A stretch of 64,000 nucleotides of DNA, from contig NZ_BMTO01000008.1 of the NCBI RefSeq assembly GCF_014649715.1, positions 1 through 64,000 on the forward strand. Direction: 5' to 3'. Every line of letters begins with the position of its first letter. Within the stretch, counting starts at the first letter, position 1. The stretch comes from Streptomyces lateritius (GTDB lineage: Bacteria > Actinomycetota > Actinomycetes > Streptomycetales > Streptomycetaceae). This document shows, in pieces, positions 15,092-24,551 of the stretch. The notes under the pieces were generated by a model that was given only the letters and a program-made list of their open reading frames with translations, ran no database searches and was not told where the DNA came from. A program made the position numbers and the translations under genes.

Positions 15092-16756
15092 TCAGCCCTT
15101 GCTGACCGCCGTCAGGATCTCCGGCAGCCGGCCCGCCGTCCGCGGCGCCGCCAGCTTCAGGCCCGCCCAGGCGAGCAGCGCGCCGTAGAGCGTGCCGCCG
15201 GGCAGCAGGAGCCACAGCAGGGACTCCTCGTCCGCGAGGTGGAGGTAGATCGTCGCCCCGATCACCGGGGCGCACAGCAACGCCGCCGCGAGCATGCCGC
15301 CGAGGATCGAGATCCAGGCCAGACCGCCCTGCCCCGGAGCGACGTTCTTGTACGCGCTGTCCTGCGGGATCGAGTACGGGAAGGAGGCCGAGGCCACCGC
15401 CCCCGTCGCCACCATCGCCCCGAGCAGGGCGAAGGCCACGCCCAGCGCGTCCGGCAGCGACGACCAGTCGCCCAGGACCGCCGCCGTCGCCGCCGTCACC
15501 ACGGCCGTGTACGGCAGCGTGATCACCAGCAGGGCGAGGGCCCGCGCCCGCAGCTCGGCGTACGCGTCCGCTGCCGTCGAGATCGTCTGCGCGACCATCC
15601 AGAACGCCGAGGTGTCCTGCCCGAACTGGTTGTACATCTGGATGCCGAGCATGCCCGAGGCGAAGCACGCGAAGTAGACCGAGCCCGTGCCTTGCAAGGC
15701 GTTGAAGAGCGGCACGATCGCGCCGATCGCGAGCGAACTGATCCACGCCGCCTTCGTCTTCGGATCACGCCAGACGTAGCGCAGGGTGCGCTCCATCACC
15801 GTGCCCGTGCGTCCGCCCGGCAGCAGCCGGGCCAGCAGACCCGTACCGCTCCGGTCCCGCGCGCCGGAGCCGGAGGCGGCGCCGATCGTCGAGCCGTCCG
15901 GCGTCGTCATCAGCTTCACCAGGCTCCGCTGCCACCAGTACACCAGCGCCACCAGGACGACCACGGTCAGCAGCAACTGCCCTGCCGCCACCGCGTAGTC
16001 GCCCTCGCTCGCCGAGTCCACCGCCGCGATCGCCGAGGCCGGCGGCAGCCAGCCCACGACCGCCGCCGCCGGCTCGAGCGAGGACAGGCCACCGGCCCGG
16101 CTGAGCCGCTGGGCACCGAAGTTGACCAGCTGGATGCCGACCGCGATCAACAGACCGCTCAGGACGGCCAGGTCACGGCCCTTGCGTGAGGTCAGCAGCC
16201 GTACGTTGGCCGCCGCCACCGCCCGCGACAGCGCCACGCACACGAGGACGACCAGCGGCACCGCCACCACGGCGGCGACGACACCGGCCGCGCCCCGCGC
16301 CAGCGCGAGGCCGCCCGCGCCCAGCGCTATGCAGAGCGTGAACAGCGGCCCGCTGCCCACCAGCGAGGCGACGAGCAGCGCCCGCACCAGCGGCCGGGGC
16401 CGCAGCGGCAGCATCACGAGCCGGGACGGATCGAGCGTCTCGTCCCCGCCCGGTACGAACAGCGGCATCACCGCCCAGCAGAGCGCGAGCACGGCGGTCA
16501 GCAGCACCGCGACCGAGTCCGCGTCCGCGCTGCCCCGCATCAGCACGAAGGCGAGCAGCATGGCCGCCGCGAAGACGACCGTGACGACGATCGAGGTGAC
16601 GTACGCGGCGGTGCGGCCCGCCGACTGCCGCAGTCCGTTGCGCAGCAGCGACAGCTTGAGCCGGACGAAGACGGCGGTGAGGGAAGGAGACGCCGGGGAG
16701 GCGGGGGACGCGGGGGAAACCGGGGACGCCGGGGATGCCGGGGCGGCCGTGGTCAT
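15092..16756 (-). CDS. ABC transporter permease (ABC-2-like exporter)
   Basis: This 554-aa polytopic membrane protein has about a dozen hydrophobic segments arranged as two halves. The first half includes TAAYVTSIVVTVVFAAAMLLAF near residues 50-70. The second begins after RLLPGGRTGTVMERTLRYVWRDPKTKAAW near residue 320. This layout is typical of the large ABC exporters of actinobacteria. The N terminus carries a low-complexity run of ASP/VSP triplets (residues 5-25). Its ATG overlaps the stop of the ATPase gene (ATGA, 16753-16756), so the two form one transporter. The substrate is unknown. Confidence 0.85.
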   Translation of the reverse strand: MTTAAPASPASPVSPASPASPASPSLTAVFVRLKLSLLRNGLRQSAGRTAAYVTSIVVTVVFAAAMLLAFVLMRGSADADSVAVLLTAVLALCWAVMPLFVPGGDETLDPSRLVMLPLRPRPLVRALLVASLVGSGPLFTLCIALGAGGLALARGAAGVVAAVVAVPLVVLVCVALSRAVAAANVRLLTSRKGRDLAVLSGLLIAVGIQLVNFGAQRLSRAGGLSSLEPAAAVVGWLPPASAIAAVDSASEGDYAVAAGQLLLTVVVLVALVYWWQRSLVKLMTTPDGSTIGAASGSGARDRSGTGLLARLLPGGRTGTVMERTLRYVWRDPKTKAAWISSLAIGAIVPLFNALQGTGSVYFACFASGMLGIQMYNQFGQDTSAFWMVAQTISTAADAYAELRARALALLVITLPYTAVVTAATAAVLGDWSSLPDALGVAFALLGAMVATGAVASASFPYSIPQDSAYKNVAPGQGGLAWISILGGMLAAALLCAPVIGATIYLHLADEESLLWLLLPGGTLYGALLAWAGLKLAAPRTAGRLPEILTAVSKG

Positions 16757-17598
16757 CGGGCGCCACCCCCGCCCAGCCAGTCCAGAGAGTCCCCGGCGGC
16801 CTCGCGCCCGTTGGCGCCCACCAGCTCCAGGAACGCGGCCTGCAGCGACGGCGCGTCACCGCGTACGGAGGCGAGCGGACCCTGCGCACGGATCTGGCCC
16901 GCGGCCATCACCGCGACCCAGTCGCACAGCGACTCCACCAGCTCCATCACGTGGCTGGAGAAGACGACGGTCGCGCCCGAGCCGGTGTACCGCTCCAGGA
17001 CACCCCGGATGGTCTGCGCCGAGACCGGGTCGACGCCCTCGAACGGCTCGTCGAGGAAGAGGACTTCGGGGTTGTGGAGGAGCGCCGCCGCCAGCCCGAT
17101 CTTCTTGCGCATGCCGGTCGAGTAGTCCACGACCAGCTTGTTCTGCGCACCCTCCAGGTCCAGCACGTCGAGCAGCTGGTCGGCGCGCTTGTCGACCTCG
17201 GCACCGGGCAGCCCGCGCAACCGGCCGCTGTAGGCGAGGAGTTCACGGCCCGAGAGACGCTCGAAGAGCCGCAGCCCCTCCGGCAGGATCCCGATCCGGG
17301 CCTTGACCTCGGCGATCGACTCCGGGTCGCGCCACACGTCGTGCCCGGCGACCAGGACCCGCCCGTGGTCCGGCCGCAGCAGGCCGGTGATCATGGAAAG
17401 GGTGGTGGTCTTGCCCGCGCCGTTGGGCCCGACGAGCCCGATGAACTTGCCCGCGGGAAGCGCGAGATCGATGCCGCTCACCGCGATCTGCTGCCCGAAG
17501 CGCTTCCACAGCCCCTCGACGCGAACGGCGGGCACCGCACCGCCGTCCGGTGCGTCGCCCGCCATTTCATACGTTCCGTCAAATGCCTGGTCAGGCAT
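16753..17598 (-). CDS. ABC transporter ATP-binding protein
   Basis: This 281-aa nucleotide-binding subunit powers the permease at 15092. Walker A is GPNGAGKTTT near residue 56, the Q-loop region is RIGILPEGLRLFERL, the signature is YSTGMRKKIGLA near 157, Walker B is EVLFLDEPFEGVDP near 180 and the switch His is in VVFSSHVME near 211. It belongs to the CcmA/drug-exporter type. The signature reads STGMRKK rather than LSGGQ, which is common in this type. ATG 17598 lies 10 bases after AAGGGG. It is coupled with the permease through a 4-base overlap. Confidence 0.9.
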   Translation of the reverse strand: MPDQAFDGTYEMAGDAPDGGAVPAVRVEGLWKRFGQQIAVSGIDLALPAGKFIGLVGPNGAGKTTTLSMITGLLRPDHGRVLVAGHDVWRDPESIAEVKARIGILPEGLRLFERLSGRELLAYSGRLRGLPGAEVDKRADQLLDVLDLEGAQNKLVVDYSTGMRKKIGLAAALLHNPEVLFLDEPFEGVDPVSAQTIRGVLERYTGSGATVVFSSHVMELVESLCDWVAVMAAGQIRAQGPLASVRGDAPSLQAAFLELVGANGREAAGDSLDWLGGGGAR

Positions 17599-17678
17599 GG
17601 CCCGTCAACCCCTTGGTGGTCCCCGTATCGGTACGGCCACACCCTAAGGGTCACGTCGCGGGACCTCCGCCCGCGGCT

Positions 17679-18344
17679 CTACGGCCTGCGTGACCTCGCG
17701 GCCGCCGCCTCCCGGCCGCAGGCGTACGCGAGCGGGCTGATCAGCTCCTCCGCGTCGGGCAGCCAGCGGTTCGCCGGAGTGGGCCGCCGCGCCCACTGCA
17801 CGGCCCCATGGCCGCCGACCCGGGTGGGCGGCGCCGCGACGAAGTGGCCCTCGCCCCGGGTGATCAGGTCGATGGAGGCCGGGACCCAGCCCAGCTTGCG
17901 GACCAGGTCGGGGACCTTCGTGGCGGCGCCGGGCAGCACGAAGAAGAACATCCGGCGGTCCGGGGTGCAGGTCACCGGACCGAGCGTGAGCTCCATCCGC
18001 TCCATCCGGGCCAGCGCCAGGAAGCCGGCCGACTCGGGCACGTCGATCGCGTCGAAGGCACGGCCGGTCGGCAGCAGGATCGAGGCCTTGGGCTGCTTCG
18101 ACCACATGCGGCGCGCCCCGACGGCGCTGCCGGTCGCCTGGGTCGACCAGTCGGGCCGGGCCGGGTGGGCGCCGGGCGTGACGCAGCTCTCGGCCCCGCA
18201 GGAGCAGCGTTCCCTGCCCTCCACGGCCTCCAGCCAGGTGCCGGGAAACACGTCCCAGTGCCGCTCTTCCGCATACCGCACGGCGCAGTCCAGCAGCTGC
18301 TCTCCTCGCTGCTTGGGGATGCGTGCGGCTTCCGTGACTCCCAT
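17679..18344 (-). CDS. Bifunctional DNA primase/polymerase (Prim-Pol) domain protein
   Basis: This 221-aa protein has a Prim-Pol-like fold as in archaeo-eukaryotic-type primases of plasmids and phages. It carries LDCAVRYAEERHWDVFPGTWLE at the N terminus, CSCGAESCVTPGAHPARPDW (a metal-binding-like Cys/His region near residue 50) and SILLPTGRAFDAIDVPE near 88. Streptomyces chromosomes carry conserved stand-alone copies whose role is not established. ATG 18344 lies just after GGAAGAG; an in-frame start at 18380 is less likely. It is divergent from the NsdA-like regulator. Confidence 0.78.
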   Translation of the reverse strand: MGVTEAARIPKQRGEQLLDCAVRYAEERHWDVFPGTWLEAVEGRERCSCGAESCVTPGAHPARPDWSTQATGSAVGARRMWSKQPKASILLPTGRAFDAIDVPESAGFLALARMERMELTLGPVTCTPDRRMFFFVLPGAATKVPDLVRKLGWVPASIDLITRGEGHFVAAPPTRVGGHGAVQWARRPTPANRWLPDAEELISPLAYACGREAAAARSRRP

Positions 18345-18622
18345 GGTCTCTTCCACGGTCAGCTCAACTCCCGCCGTCACCCGGGGTTACGGGCGGGGCG
18401 GACAGCGGTGTGGCGCATCGATCCTGCACGGCGGGGCGCATGGGTGCACGGACGGGGGCGCGCGTGCGGCCGGGGAGCGGTGGAGGGGTAGCCACACGTG
18501 GGGGTCGGCCACCCGACCGTGGTCGAAGCGTCCGGTTTCGCGTGTTCATATCGGCATTGACCGTATATCCGCCGGGCAGTGATCAGTTCTCTCGCTCGCA
18601 CACCGGCCTCAGGGGGTACTTC

Positions 18623-20005
18623 ATGGCGGCCAGACCACTCGTCGCTCGTCAGCCGAACGAAAGACTGCAGGCGCTCATCCAGGAGGCCGGCTGTTCCAAC
18701 GCCGGGCTCGCCCGCAGGGTGAACATGGTCGGCGCGGAGCGCGGCCTCGACCTGCGGTACGACAAGACGTCGGTGGCGCGCTGGCTGCGCGGGCAGCAGC
18801 CGCGCGGCAGGGCGCCGGGAATCATCGCCGAGGCGCTGGGCCGGAAGCTGGGACGGACGGTCACGATCGACGAGATCGGCATGGCCAACGGCAGGAACCT
18901 GGCAGCCGGGGTCGGGCTGCAGTTCGCGCCGACCGTGCTCGGCGCGATCGAGCAGGTCTGCGAGCTGTGGCGCAGCGACGTGGGGCGCCGGGACTTCCTC
19001 TCCGGTTCGACGGTGGCGGCCTCAGCGCTGGTCGAGCCGAGCCGGGACTGGCTGATCACGGGCGCGGACGCCCAGGTGGCCCGGTCGGCTGGGGCGCGGG
19101 TGGGCGTCTCCGACGTGGAGGCGGTCCGGGCGATGACCGAGGCGCTGGTCGACCTGGACCGCAGGTTCGGCTCGGGGCACGTCCGGCCGGTGGTGGTGCA
19201 CTACCTCAACAGCGTGGTCGCCGGCCTGCTTTCGGGGTCGTACCGCGAGGCGGTCGGACGGCAGCTGTTCGCGGCGGTGGCGCGGCTCACGGAGCTGGCC
19301 GGGTACATGGCGGTGGACACCGGGCAGCCGGGTCTCGCGCAGCGGTACTACATCCAGGCCCTGCGCCTCGCGCAGGCGGCGGGTGACCGGGGGTACGGCG
19401 GGTACGTGCTCGCGGCCTCGATGAGCCATCTGGCGGCCCAGCTCGGAAATCCCCGGGAGATCGCCCAGTTGGCGCGGGCGGCGCAGGAAGGGGCGCGGGG
19501 GCGGGTCTCGCCGCGCGCGGAGGCGATGTTCTACGCGGCGGAGGCCCGGGGGCACGCGCTGCTCGGGGACGCCCACTCCTTCGGGGCGGTCGCGGGCCGT
19601 GCCGTACGCGCCCTGGAGCAGGCGGATCCGGAGTCGGGCGACGACCCCGACTGGATCGCGCACTTCGATCACGCGTACCTGGCGGACGAGCTGGCCCACT
19701 GCCACCGCGACCTCGGGCAGGCGGAGGAGGCGGCCCGGGCGGCCCAGGAGTCGCTGAGCGGCCATCCGCCCACCCGGGCGCGGCGCCGGGCGATCGGCCT
19801 GGTCCTGCTCGCGTCGGCGCAGGTCCAGCGGCGGGAGGTGGAACAGGCCTGCCACACCGGCACGAGGGCCCTGGAACTCCTGGCGACGCTGCGGTCCTCG
19901 CGCGGGGCCGAGTATCTGGACGACCTCAAGGAACGGCTGGAGCCGTACGCGGGGGAGCCGGCGGTCCAGGAGTTCGGCTCGCGCCTCGCGCTGCACGCGG
20001 CGTGA
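18623..20005 (+). CDS. NsdA-like HTH/TPR transcriptional regulator
   Basis: This 460-aa cytosolic regulator has an N-terminal atypical HTH region (ERLQALIQEAGCSNAGLARRVN, KTSVARWLRGQQPRGRAPGIIAEAL, residues 10-70). A linker with VCELWRSDVGRRDFL follows. A long TPR-like helical array (residues 170-440) includes YYIQALRLAQAAGDRGYGGYVLAA and CHRDLGQAEEAARAAQESL. It resembles the Streptomyces NsdA-type regulators that repress development and antibiotic production. It does not carry enough distinguishing features for a symbol. ATG 18623 lies 6 bases after AGGGGG. About 280 bp separate it from the divergent Prim-Pol gene, with an AT-rich GTATAT at 18560. Confidence 0.8.
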   Translation: MAARPLVARQPNERLQALIQEAGCSNAGLARRVNMVGAERGLDLRYDKTSVARWLRGQQPRGRAPGIIAEALGRKLGRTVTIDEIGMANGRNLAAGVGLQFAPTVLGAIEQVCELWRSDVGRRDFLSGSTVAASALVEPSRDWLITGADAQVARSAGARVGVSDVEAVRAMTEALVDLDRRFGSGHVRPVVVHYLNSVVAGLLSGSYREAVGRQLFAAVARLTELAGYMAVDTGQPGLAQRYYIQALRLAQAAGDRGYGGYVLAASMSHLAAQLGNPREIAQLARAAQEGARGRVSPRAEAMFYAAEARGHALLGDAHSFGAVAGRAVRALEQADPESGDDPDWIAHFDHAYLADELAHCHRDLGQAEEAARAAQESLSGHPPTRARRRAIGLVLLASAQVQRREVEQACHTGTRALELLATLRSSRGAEYLDDLKERLEPYAGEPAVQEFGSRLALHAA

Positions 20006-20172
20006 CGGAGGCAGCGGGCGGGACGCCCGGGCCCGGAAGGAGGTGCGTCCGCCCGGAGGCGGCGGGCACGTTCGTCGTGGGTCTGTAACCGGTCTCACAC
20101 GCGTGTGCGCCGCGCCGGACGCACCCGGTAGCGTGAACCGACGATTCCGTAGGTCCATCAGTAGGAGTCCCG

Positions 20173-21594
20173 GTGACGCAAAGCGGACAGGGTCCGGAGC
20201 CGCAGTATCCGGCGGTGCGGCCCACGCACGAAGGTGTCGTGCTGCCCGCCGAGGGTGGCGTGGAGACCGGCCCGGCCGCAGGCCCGGCCGGAGGGCAGCC
20301 GTGGGGCGGCGCCTGGGGCCCCGGTGGGGCACCGCAGGGGCAGGGCGCCCAGCCCCTGCCGCCGGCGCAGCCCCTGCCGCCCGAGGCCGAGCCGGGCGGC
20401 GGCTCGGACATGCAGGCGACGCAGTACATCGCGCCCGTCCCGCCGCAGAGCGCGCCGCCGTCCTCCGGTCCCGGCCCCCTGCCCGGGCCGATGCCGGGCT
20501 CCATACCCGCCGCGTACCCGCCGCAGGGCGGGTACGGCTATCCTCCCGCCGCCGCCGACATGCAGGCGACCCAGCACATCCCGCCCGTCGCCCCGCAGGG
20601 CGGTTCGGACACCCAGTTCCTCGGCACCGGGCCGCTGCACCAGCAGGCCGCTCCCGCCCAGCAGCCCGCCGGCGCCTCCGACGCGACGCAGTACATCGCT
20701 CCCGTACCGCCGCAGATGCCCGGTGAGCGGCAGCCGCCCGCGGAGTTCGACAACCTCTTCCGCAGCGACGCGACGCAGCACATGCAGCAGCCGCCGCACA
20801 TGGCGCAGCCGCCTCGGCAGCCGCAGCAACAACAGCGCTTCGCGCAGCAGCAGTTCGCGCCGCACACGCCTCACCCGCACACGCCTCCGCCGCAGCCGTC
20901 CCCGTTCCAGGACGCCTACCCGCAGGACGGCTACCAGGACGGGTACGACGACGGCCCCGCGCCGCGCCGCAAGTCGCCCGTCGCGCTGATCGCCGCCGTC
21001 GTCGTCGGCTGCGCGATCGTCGGCCTCGGCGCCGGGGCGCTGCTCAGCGGCGGGGACGACAAGGACAAGGACCCGGGCCAGAACGTCGCCGCCAGTTCGA
21101 GCGCCCCCGTCGACACCTCGACCGAGAAGTCCGCCGACCCGGCCGAACCGCAGGCGCAGGCGCTCGACAAGCTGCTCGCGGACAGCAACAACAGCCGTGA
21201 CGCGGTGATCCGTTCGGTCGAGGCCATCAAGCAGTGCAAGAACCTCGACCAGGCCGCGACGGACCTGCGCGGCGCCGCCCAGCAGCGCCGGGGTCTGGTG
21301 ACCCGGCTTCAGGGTCTGACGGTGGACAAGCTGCCGCAGAACACGGCCCTGACGGCCTCCCTCACCAAGGCGTGGCAGGCCTCGGCGTCCGCCGACGACC
21401 ACTACGCCGCCTGGGCCGACCAGATGAAGGGCAAGAAGGCGTGCAAGGGCGGCAAGGCCCGGAGCACCAACCACGCGGTCGAGGCGAACAAGAAGAGCGG
21501 TGAGGCCACGACCGCCAAGAAGGAGGCGGCCGGGCTGTGGAACCCGACCGCCGAGAAGTACGGCCTTTCGAAGCGGACGCCCACCCAGCTCTAG
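20173..21594 (+). CDS. Membrane protein with Pro/Gln-rich cytoplasmic domain and ATQ repeats
   Basis: This 473-aa protein has a long, disordered Pro/Gln/Gly-rich N-terminal half (residues 1-265). It contains a repeated motif near residues 79, 129, 170 and 199: MQATQYIAPVPPQ, MQATQHIPPVAPQ, DATQYIAPVPPQ and DATQHMQQPP. One transmembrane helix follows (VALIAAVVVGCAIVGLGAGALLSG, about 275-298), then an extracytoplasmic helical domain with two Cys. Such acidic-Thr-Gln motifs resemble sites recognised by Ser/Thr kinases and FHA domains, but that is inference. GTG 20173 follows TAGGAG. The TAG stop is the first CTAG of MITE-like copy 2. Confidence 0.75.
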   Translation: MTQSGQGPEPQYPAVRPTHEGVVLPAEGGVETGPAAGPAGGQPWGGAWGPGGAPQGQGAQPLPPAQPLPPEAEPGGGSDMQATQYIAPVPPQSAPPSSGPGPLPGPMPGSIPAAYPPQGGYGYPPAAADMQATQHIPPVAPQGGSDTQFLGTGPLHQQAAPAQQPAGASDATQYIAPVPPQMPGERQPPAEFDNLFRSDATQHMQQPPHMAQPPRQPQQQQRFAQQQFAPHTPHPHTPPPQPSPFQDAYPQDGYQDGYDDGPAPRRKSPVALIAAVVVGCAIVGLGAGALLSGGDDKDKDPGQNVAASSSAPVDTSTEKSADPAEPQAQALDKLLADSNNSRDAVIRSVEAIKQCKNLDQAATDLRGAAQQRRGLVTRLQGLTVDKLPQNTALTASLTKAWQASASADDHYAAWADQMKGKKACKGGKARSTNHAVEANKKSGEATTAKKEAAGLWNPTAEKYGLSKRTPTQL

Positions 21595-21643
21595 GCCATG
21601 CCAGGCGTCGCGGGCCAGGCGGGGCTTTACGGACGCGGCCTAG
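21591..21643. repeat. CTAG-bounded MITE-like repeat, copy 2
   Basis: This 53-bp element runs CTAG to CTAG. Its right half (CGCGGGCCAGGCG, then CTTTACGGA and CGGCCTAG) matches copy 1 at 1950-1982, while the left arm is degenerate or shortened. The left CTAG contains the stop codon of the preceding membrane protein gene. Confidence 0.65.
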
Positions 21644-21665
21644 GGGGTGGCCCCGGGCGGGCGTT

Positions 21666-22970
21666 CTAGGGGGCGGTGAGGACGGTTTCGCCGACGTCGA
21701 CGAAGCCGGGCTTCTGTGCCACGAGCCGCCCCTGGCGGACCACCTGGAAGGTCACCTGGTGGTTGACGATCCGGGGGAAGCCGGGGGCGCCGAGCAAGTC
21801 CTCGTACCGCCAGCGCAGTTCGGGCGTCAGGCCGCCCGTGTCGATGGCGACGCCCCGGTCGAGGGCGTGCGACACGGCGCCCGCCGTGACCGAGTCCCGG
21901 TCGAGCGACTCGACGACCTTCTTCAGGACGGTGTACGCGATCCAGGTCGTCTGCACGCCCGCGTCGGCGGGGTCGACCCGGTTGTCGGCGAACGCGTGCT
22001 GCTGGATCACCTTCCGCATCGGCGCCCACCGCGCGTCGTTGGCCTCCGGGTACCAGCCGGTGACGTACGCGCCCTCGAAGGGGCTGCGCGCGCCGCCCGT
22101 GCGGTCGATGACCGGCTGGCTGACGCTGCCGAGCACGGAGGAGATCCGGACGGCGTCGGCGCTCTCGTCGTCCGAGGTCCCCCGGTCCGGCCGCGCGCCC
22201 CCGTCCCCTGGGCCGGGCAGGCGCCGGAAGGAGTCGAAGAACGTCTGGGTGCGCTCGCCCAGGACGGCGGCGACGCAGCCGTTCTCGCGCCCGGCCTTGG
22301 TACGCGCCCGGCCCGCCTGCTGGGTGTACTCGCCGGCGTCCTCGACCGCGGGGATGTCGGTGGCGCCGCCGTGCCGGCTCTTGCGCAGGCCGGAGTCGAG
22401 CAGGTCGGGCAGCTTGTCGCCGGCCAGGGTGTCGGGCCGGACGAGGGAGACCTTGCGGCAGGACTCGGCCAGCTGCATGCCGTGGCCGGCCATGAGCGAG
22501 GCCTGGCCGCCGTTGACGGGGTAGGAGAGCGGGCTGGTGAACTCGTCCTCGGAGATGCCGTAGCCGCCGATGTACGGGATGCCCGCCGCCTCCAGCGGCG
22601 CCATGAAGGCGCGCCCGTTCTGGCTGTAGGAGCCGACGACGGCGACGACCTTCTCACGGACGGCCCGGCGGGCGCAGGCCGCGGCGCCGGCGGAGGTGTT
22701 CTGCTCGTTGCAGGTGAGGATGCGGAGCTCGTGGCCGTCGATGCCGCCGGACGCGTTGGCCCAGCGGGCGTAGGCCTGGGCCATGGCGGGCATGCCCGGC
22801 ATGTTGGTGGCCCGCGTGCCGTCGGGGGCCCAGGTCATCACCGTGACGGGCTCCCTGGATCCCCCCGTGGTCCCAGGGAGCACGCCGCAGCCGCTGAGCA
22901 GCGACGCCCCGGCCGCCGCCGTCGTGACATACGCGAGGAGTGAGGTCAGTCGCCTACCGGTCATGGGCAT
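21666..22970 (-). CDS. Substrate-binding lipoprotein (branched-chain amino acid type)
   Basis: This 434-aa protein has a lipoprotein signal (GRRLTSLLAYVTTAAAGAS, lipobox LLSGC near residue 28) and a type I periplasmic-binding fold. PVTVMTWAPDGTRATNMPGM starts the fold, followed by CNEQNTSAGAAACAR, VVAVVGSYSQNGRAFMAPLEAAGIPYIGGYGIS and QTTWIAYTVLKKVVESLD. It would be membrane-anchored outside the cell and capture amino acids or amides. No permease or ATPase gene is adjacent, so it is an orphan binding protein or sensor. ATG 22970 has GGCGG 8 bases upstream; ATG 22976 is also in frame but too close to that site. Confidence 0.82.
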   Translation of the reverse strand: MPMTGRRLTSLLAYVTTAAAGASLLSGCGVLPGTTGGSREPVTVMTWAPDGTRATNMPGMPAMAQAYARWANASGGIDGHELRILTCNEQNTSAGAAACARRAVREKVVAVVGSYSQNGRAFMAPLEAAGIPYIGGYGISEDEFTSPLSYPVNGGQASLMAGHGMQLAESCRKVSLVRPDTLAGDKLPDLLDSGLRKSRHGGATDIPAVEDAGEYTQQAGRARTKAGRENGCVAAVLGERTQTFFDSFRRLPGPGDGGARPDRGTSDDESADAVRISSVLGSVSQPVIDRTGGARSPFEGAYVTGWYPEANDARWAPMRKVIQQHAFADNRVDPADAGVQTTWIAYTVLKKVVESLDRDSVTAGAVSHALDRGVAIDTGGLTPELRWRYEDLLGAPGFPRIVNHQVTFQVVRQGRLVAQKPGFVDVGETVLTAP

Positions 22971-23118
22971 GCACATTTCCGCCTCATGGGTAACGCCGGA
23001 GTGAGCATGGTTCGACGTGGAGTGACGTGAAGGTGAATTACCGGGGCGGACCGGCGGCGGGGGACGCGGGGGGAGGGGGCCGGTCCGCTCGCGCCGAGGC
23101 GGAACGTACGATCGAAAG

Positions 23119-23649
23119 GTGTCCAGTCCCGTCTCCGGTCCAGACTCCGGTTCAGTCTCCAGTTCGGTGAACTCTTCCCGTCGCGGCCGTCGCTCCTCCA
23201 CCATGGGCGGCATGCCGCTCAACGACATGCCGTGGTGGCGCTGGCGCAGCAACGTGCGCTCGGCGCTGCACATGCTCTCCGATCCCGGGTTCCACGAGAC
23301 GACCTGGCTGGCCGGCCACGACGGGTACGGCGACGTCACCGACGCCGTCTACCGGCTCGTCGAGGACACCTGGCTGGACAACTGGTCCGCCGAGAAGTAC
23401 GTCGGCACGATCTTCCGCGACTCGGGCGAGGCCGCCCTGGTGGACGTGGCCGTGCTGCGCGTGCTGCGGATCATGCACCAGGTGGGTCCCGACGCCCCGT
23501 TCTCCGCCTACATGGAGCACCACGGGTGGCCGGAGGCCGTACGGGCCGCCCGCGAGGCACACGTACGGATGGCGTCGGCGGACGGCGAGGACCCGGACAC
23601 GCCCCCGCGCTCGCTGGACGTGCTCCGTATCATGACGCGGTCCGCCTGA
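23119..23649 (+). CDS. Conserved actinobacterial hypothetical protein
   Basis: I do not recognise a named family in this 176-aa soluble protein. The Ser-rich N terminus (residues 1-28) is probably flexible. The conserved part begins MPWWRWRSNVRSALHMLSDPGFHETTW and contains DAVYRLVEDTWLDNWSAEKYVGTIFRDS and AVLRVLRIMHQVGPDAPFSAYMEHHGWPEAV, with a mainly helical pattern. It is 46 bp upstream of purU on the same strand, which may mean cotranscription. GTG 23119 is the first available start; an ATG at residue 29 (MGGMPLND) is a good alternative. Confidence 0.65.
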   Translation: MSSPVSGPDSGSVSSSVNSSRRGRRSSTMGGMPLNDMPWWRWRSNVRSALHMLSDPGFHETTWLAGHDGYGDVTDAVYRLVEDTWLDNWSAEKYVGTIFRDSGEAALVDVAVLRVLRIMHQVGPDAPFSAYMEHHGWPEAVRAAREAHVRMASADGEDPDTPPRSLDVLRIMTRSA

Positions 23650-23695
23650 CGGACGCGGACCCTGCCCGGCCGGCCGGATATGGCACCCTACGAGG

Positions 23696-24547
23696 ATGAC
23701 TGACCAGTACGTCCTCACGCTCTCCTGCCCGGACAAACAGGGCATCGTGCACGCCGTGTCGAGCTATCTGTTCATCACCGGCTGCAACATCGAGGACAGC
23801 CAGCAGTTCGGGGACCGGGACACGGGTCTCTTCTTCATGCGGGTCCACTTCTCGGCCGAGGCCCCGGTCACCGTGGACAAGCTGCGGGCGAGCTTCGCCG
23901 CGGTGGGTGACTCCTTCGCGATGGACTGGCAGATCAACCGCGCCGACGAGCGCATGCGGGTCGTGCTGATGGTGTCGAAGTTCGGGCACTGCCTGAACGA
24001 TCTCCTCTTCCGCTCCCGGATCGGGGCGCTGCCGGTCGAGATCGTCGCGGTCGTCTCCAACCACACGGACTTCGCGGAGCTGGTGGGCTCGTACGACATC
24101 CCGTTCCGGCACATTCCGGTCACCAAGGAGAACAAGCCGCAGGCCGAGGCCGAGCTGCTCGACCTGGTGCGCGAGCAGAACGTCGAGCTGGTGGTCCTCG
24201 CCCGCTACATGCAGGTGCTCTCCGACGACCTGTGCAAGCAGCTGTCGGGCCGGATCATCAACATCCACCACTCCTTCCTGCCGAGCTTCAAGGGCGCCAA
24301 GCCCTACCACCAGGCGCACGCGCGCGGCGTGAAGCTGATCGGCGCGACGGCCCACTACGTGACGGCCGACCTCGACGAGGGCCCGATCATCGAGCAGGAG
24401 GTCGAGCGCGTCGGCCACGAGGTCACCCCCGACCAGCTGGTGGCCGTCGGCCGCGACGTGGAGTGCCAGGCGCTGGCCCGTGCGGTGAAGTGGCACGCCG
24501 AGCGCCGCATCCTGCTCAACGGCCGCCGGACCGTCGTCTTCACGTAG
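23696..24547 (+). CDS. purU: Formyltetrahydrofolate deformylase
   Basis: This 283-aa enzyme hydrolyses 10-formyl-THF to THF and formate, balancing one-carbon pools and supplying formate to purine synthesis. An N-terminal ACT domain (YVLTLSCPDKQGIVHAVSSYL, residues 4-80) senses Met/Gly in the E. coli enzyme. The formyltransferase-fold domain (88-283) has the catalytic set in INIHHSFLPSFKGAKPYHQA (Asn, His) and GATAHYVTADLDEGPIIEQ (His, Asp). Length is normal. The ribosome-binding site is weak (GAGG adjoining the ATG). A 26-bp tandem hairpin repeat lies 5 bases beyond the stop. Confidence 0.96.
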   Translation: MTDQYVLTLSCPDKQGIVHAVSSYLFITGCNIEDSQQFGDRDTGLFFMRVHFSAEAPVTVDKLRASFAAVGDSFAMDWQINRADERMRVVLMVSKFGHCLNDLLFRSRIGALPVEIVAVVSNHTDFAELVGSYDIPFRHIPVTKENKPQAEAELLDLVREQNVELVVLARYMQVLSDDLCKQLSGRIINIHHSFLPSFKGAKPYHQAHARGVKLIGATAHYVTADLDEGPIIEQEVERVGHEVTPDQLVAVGRDVECQALARAVKWHAERRILLNGRRTVVFT

Positions 24548-24551
24548 ACGC

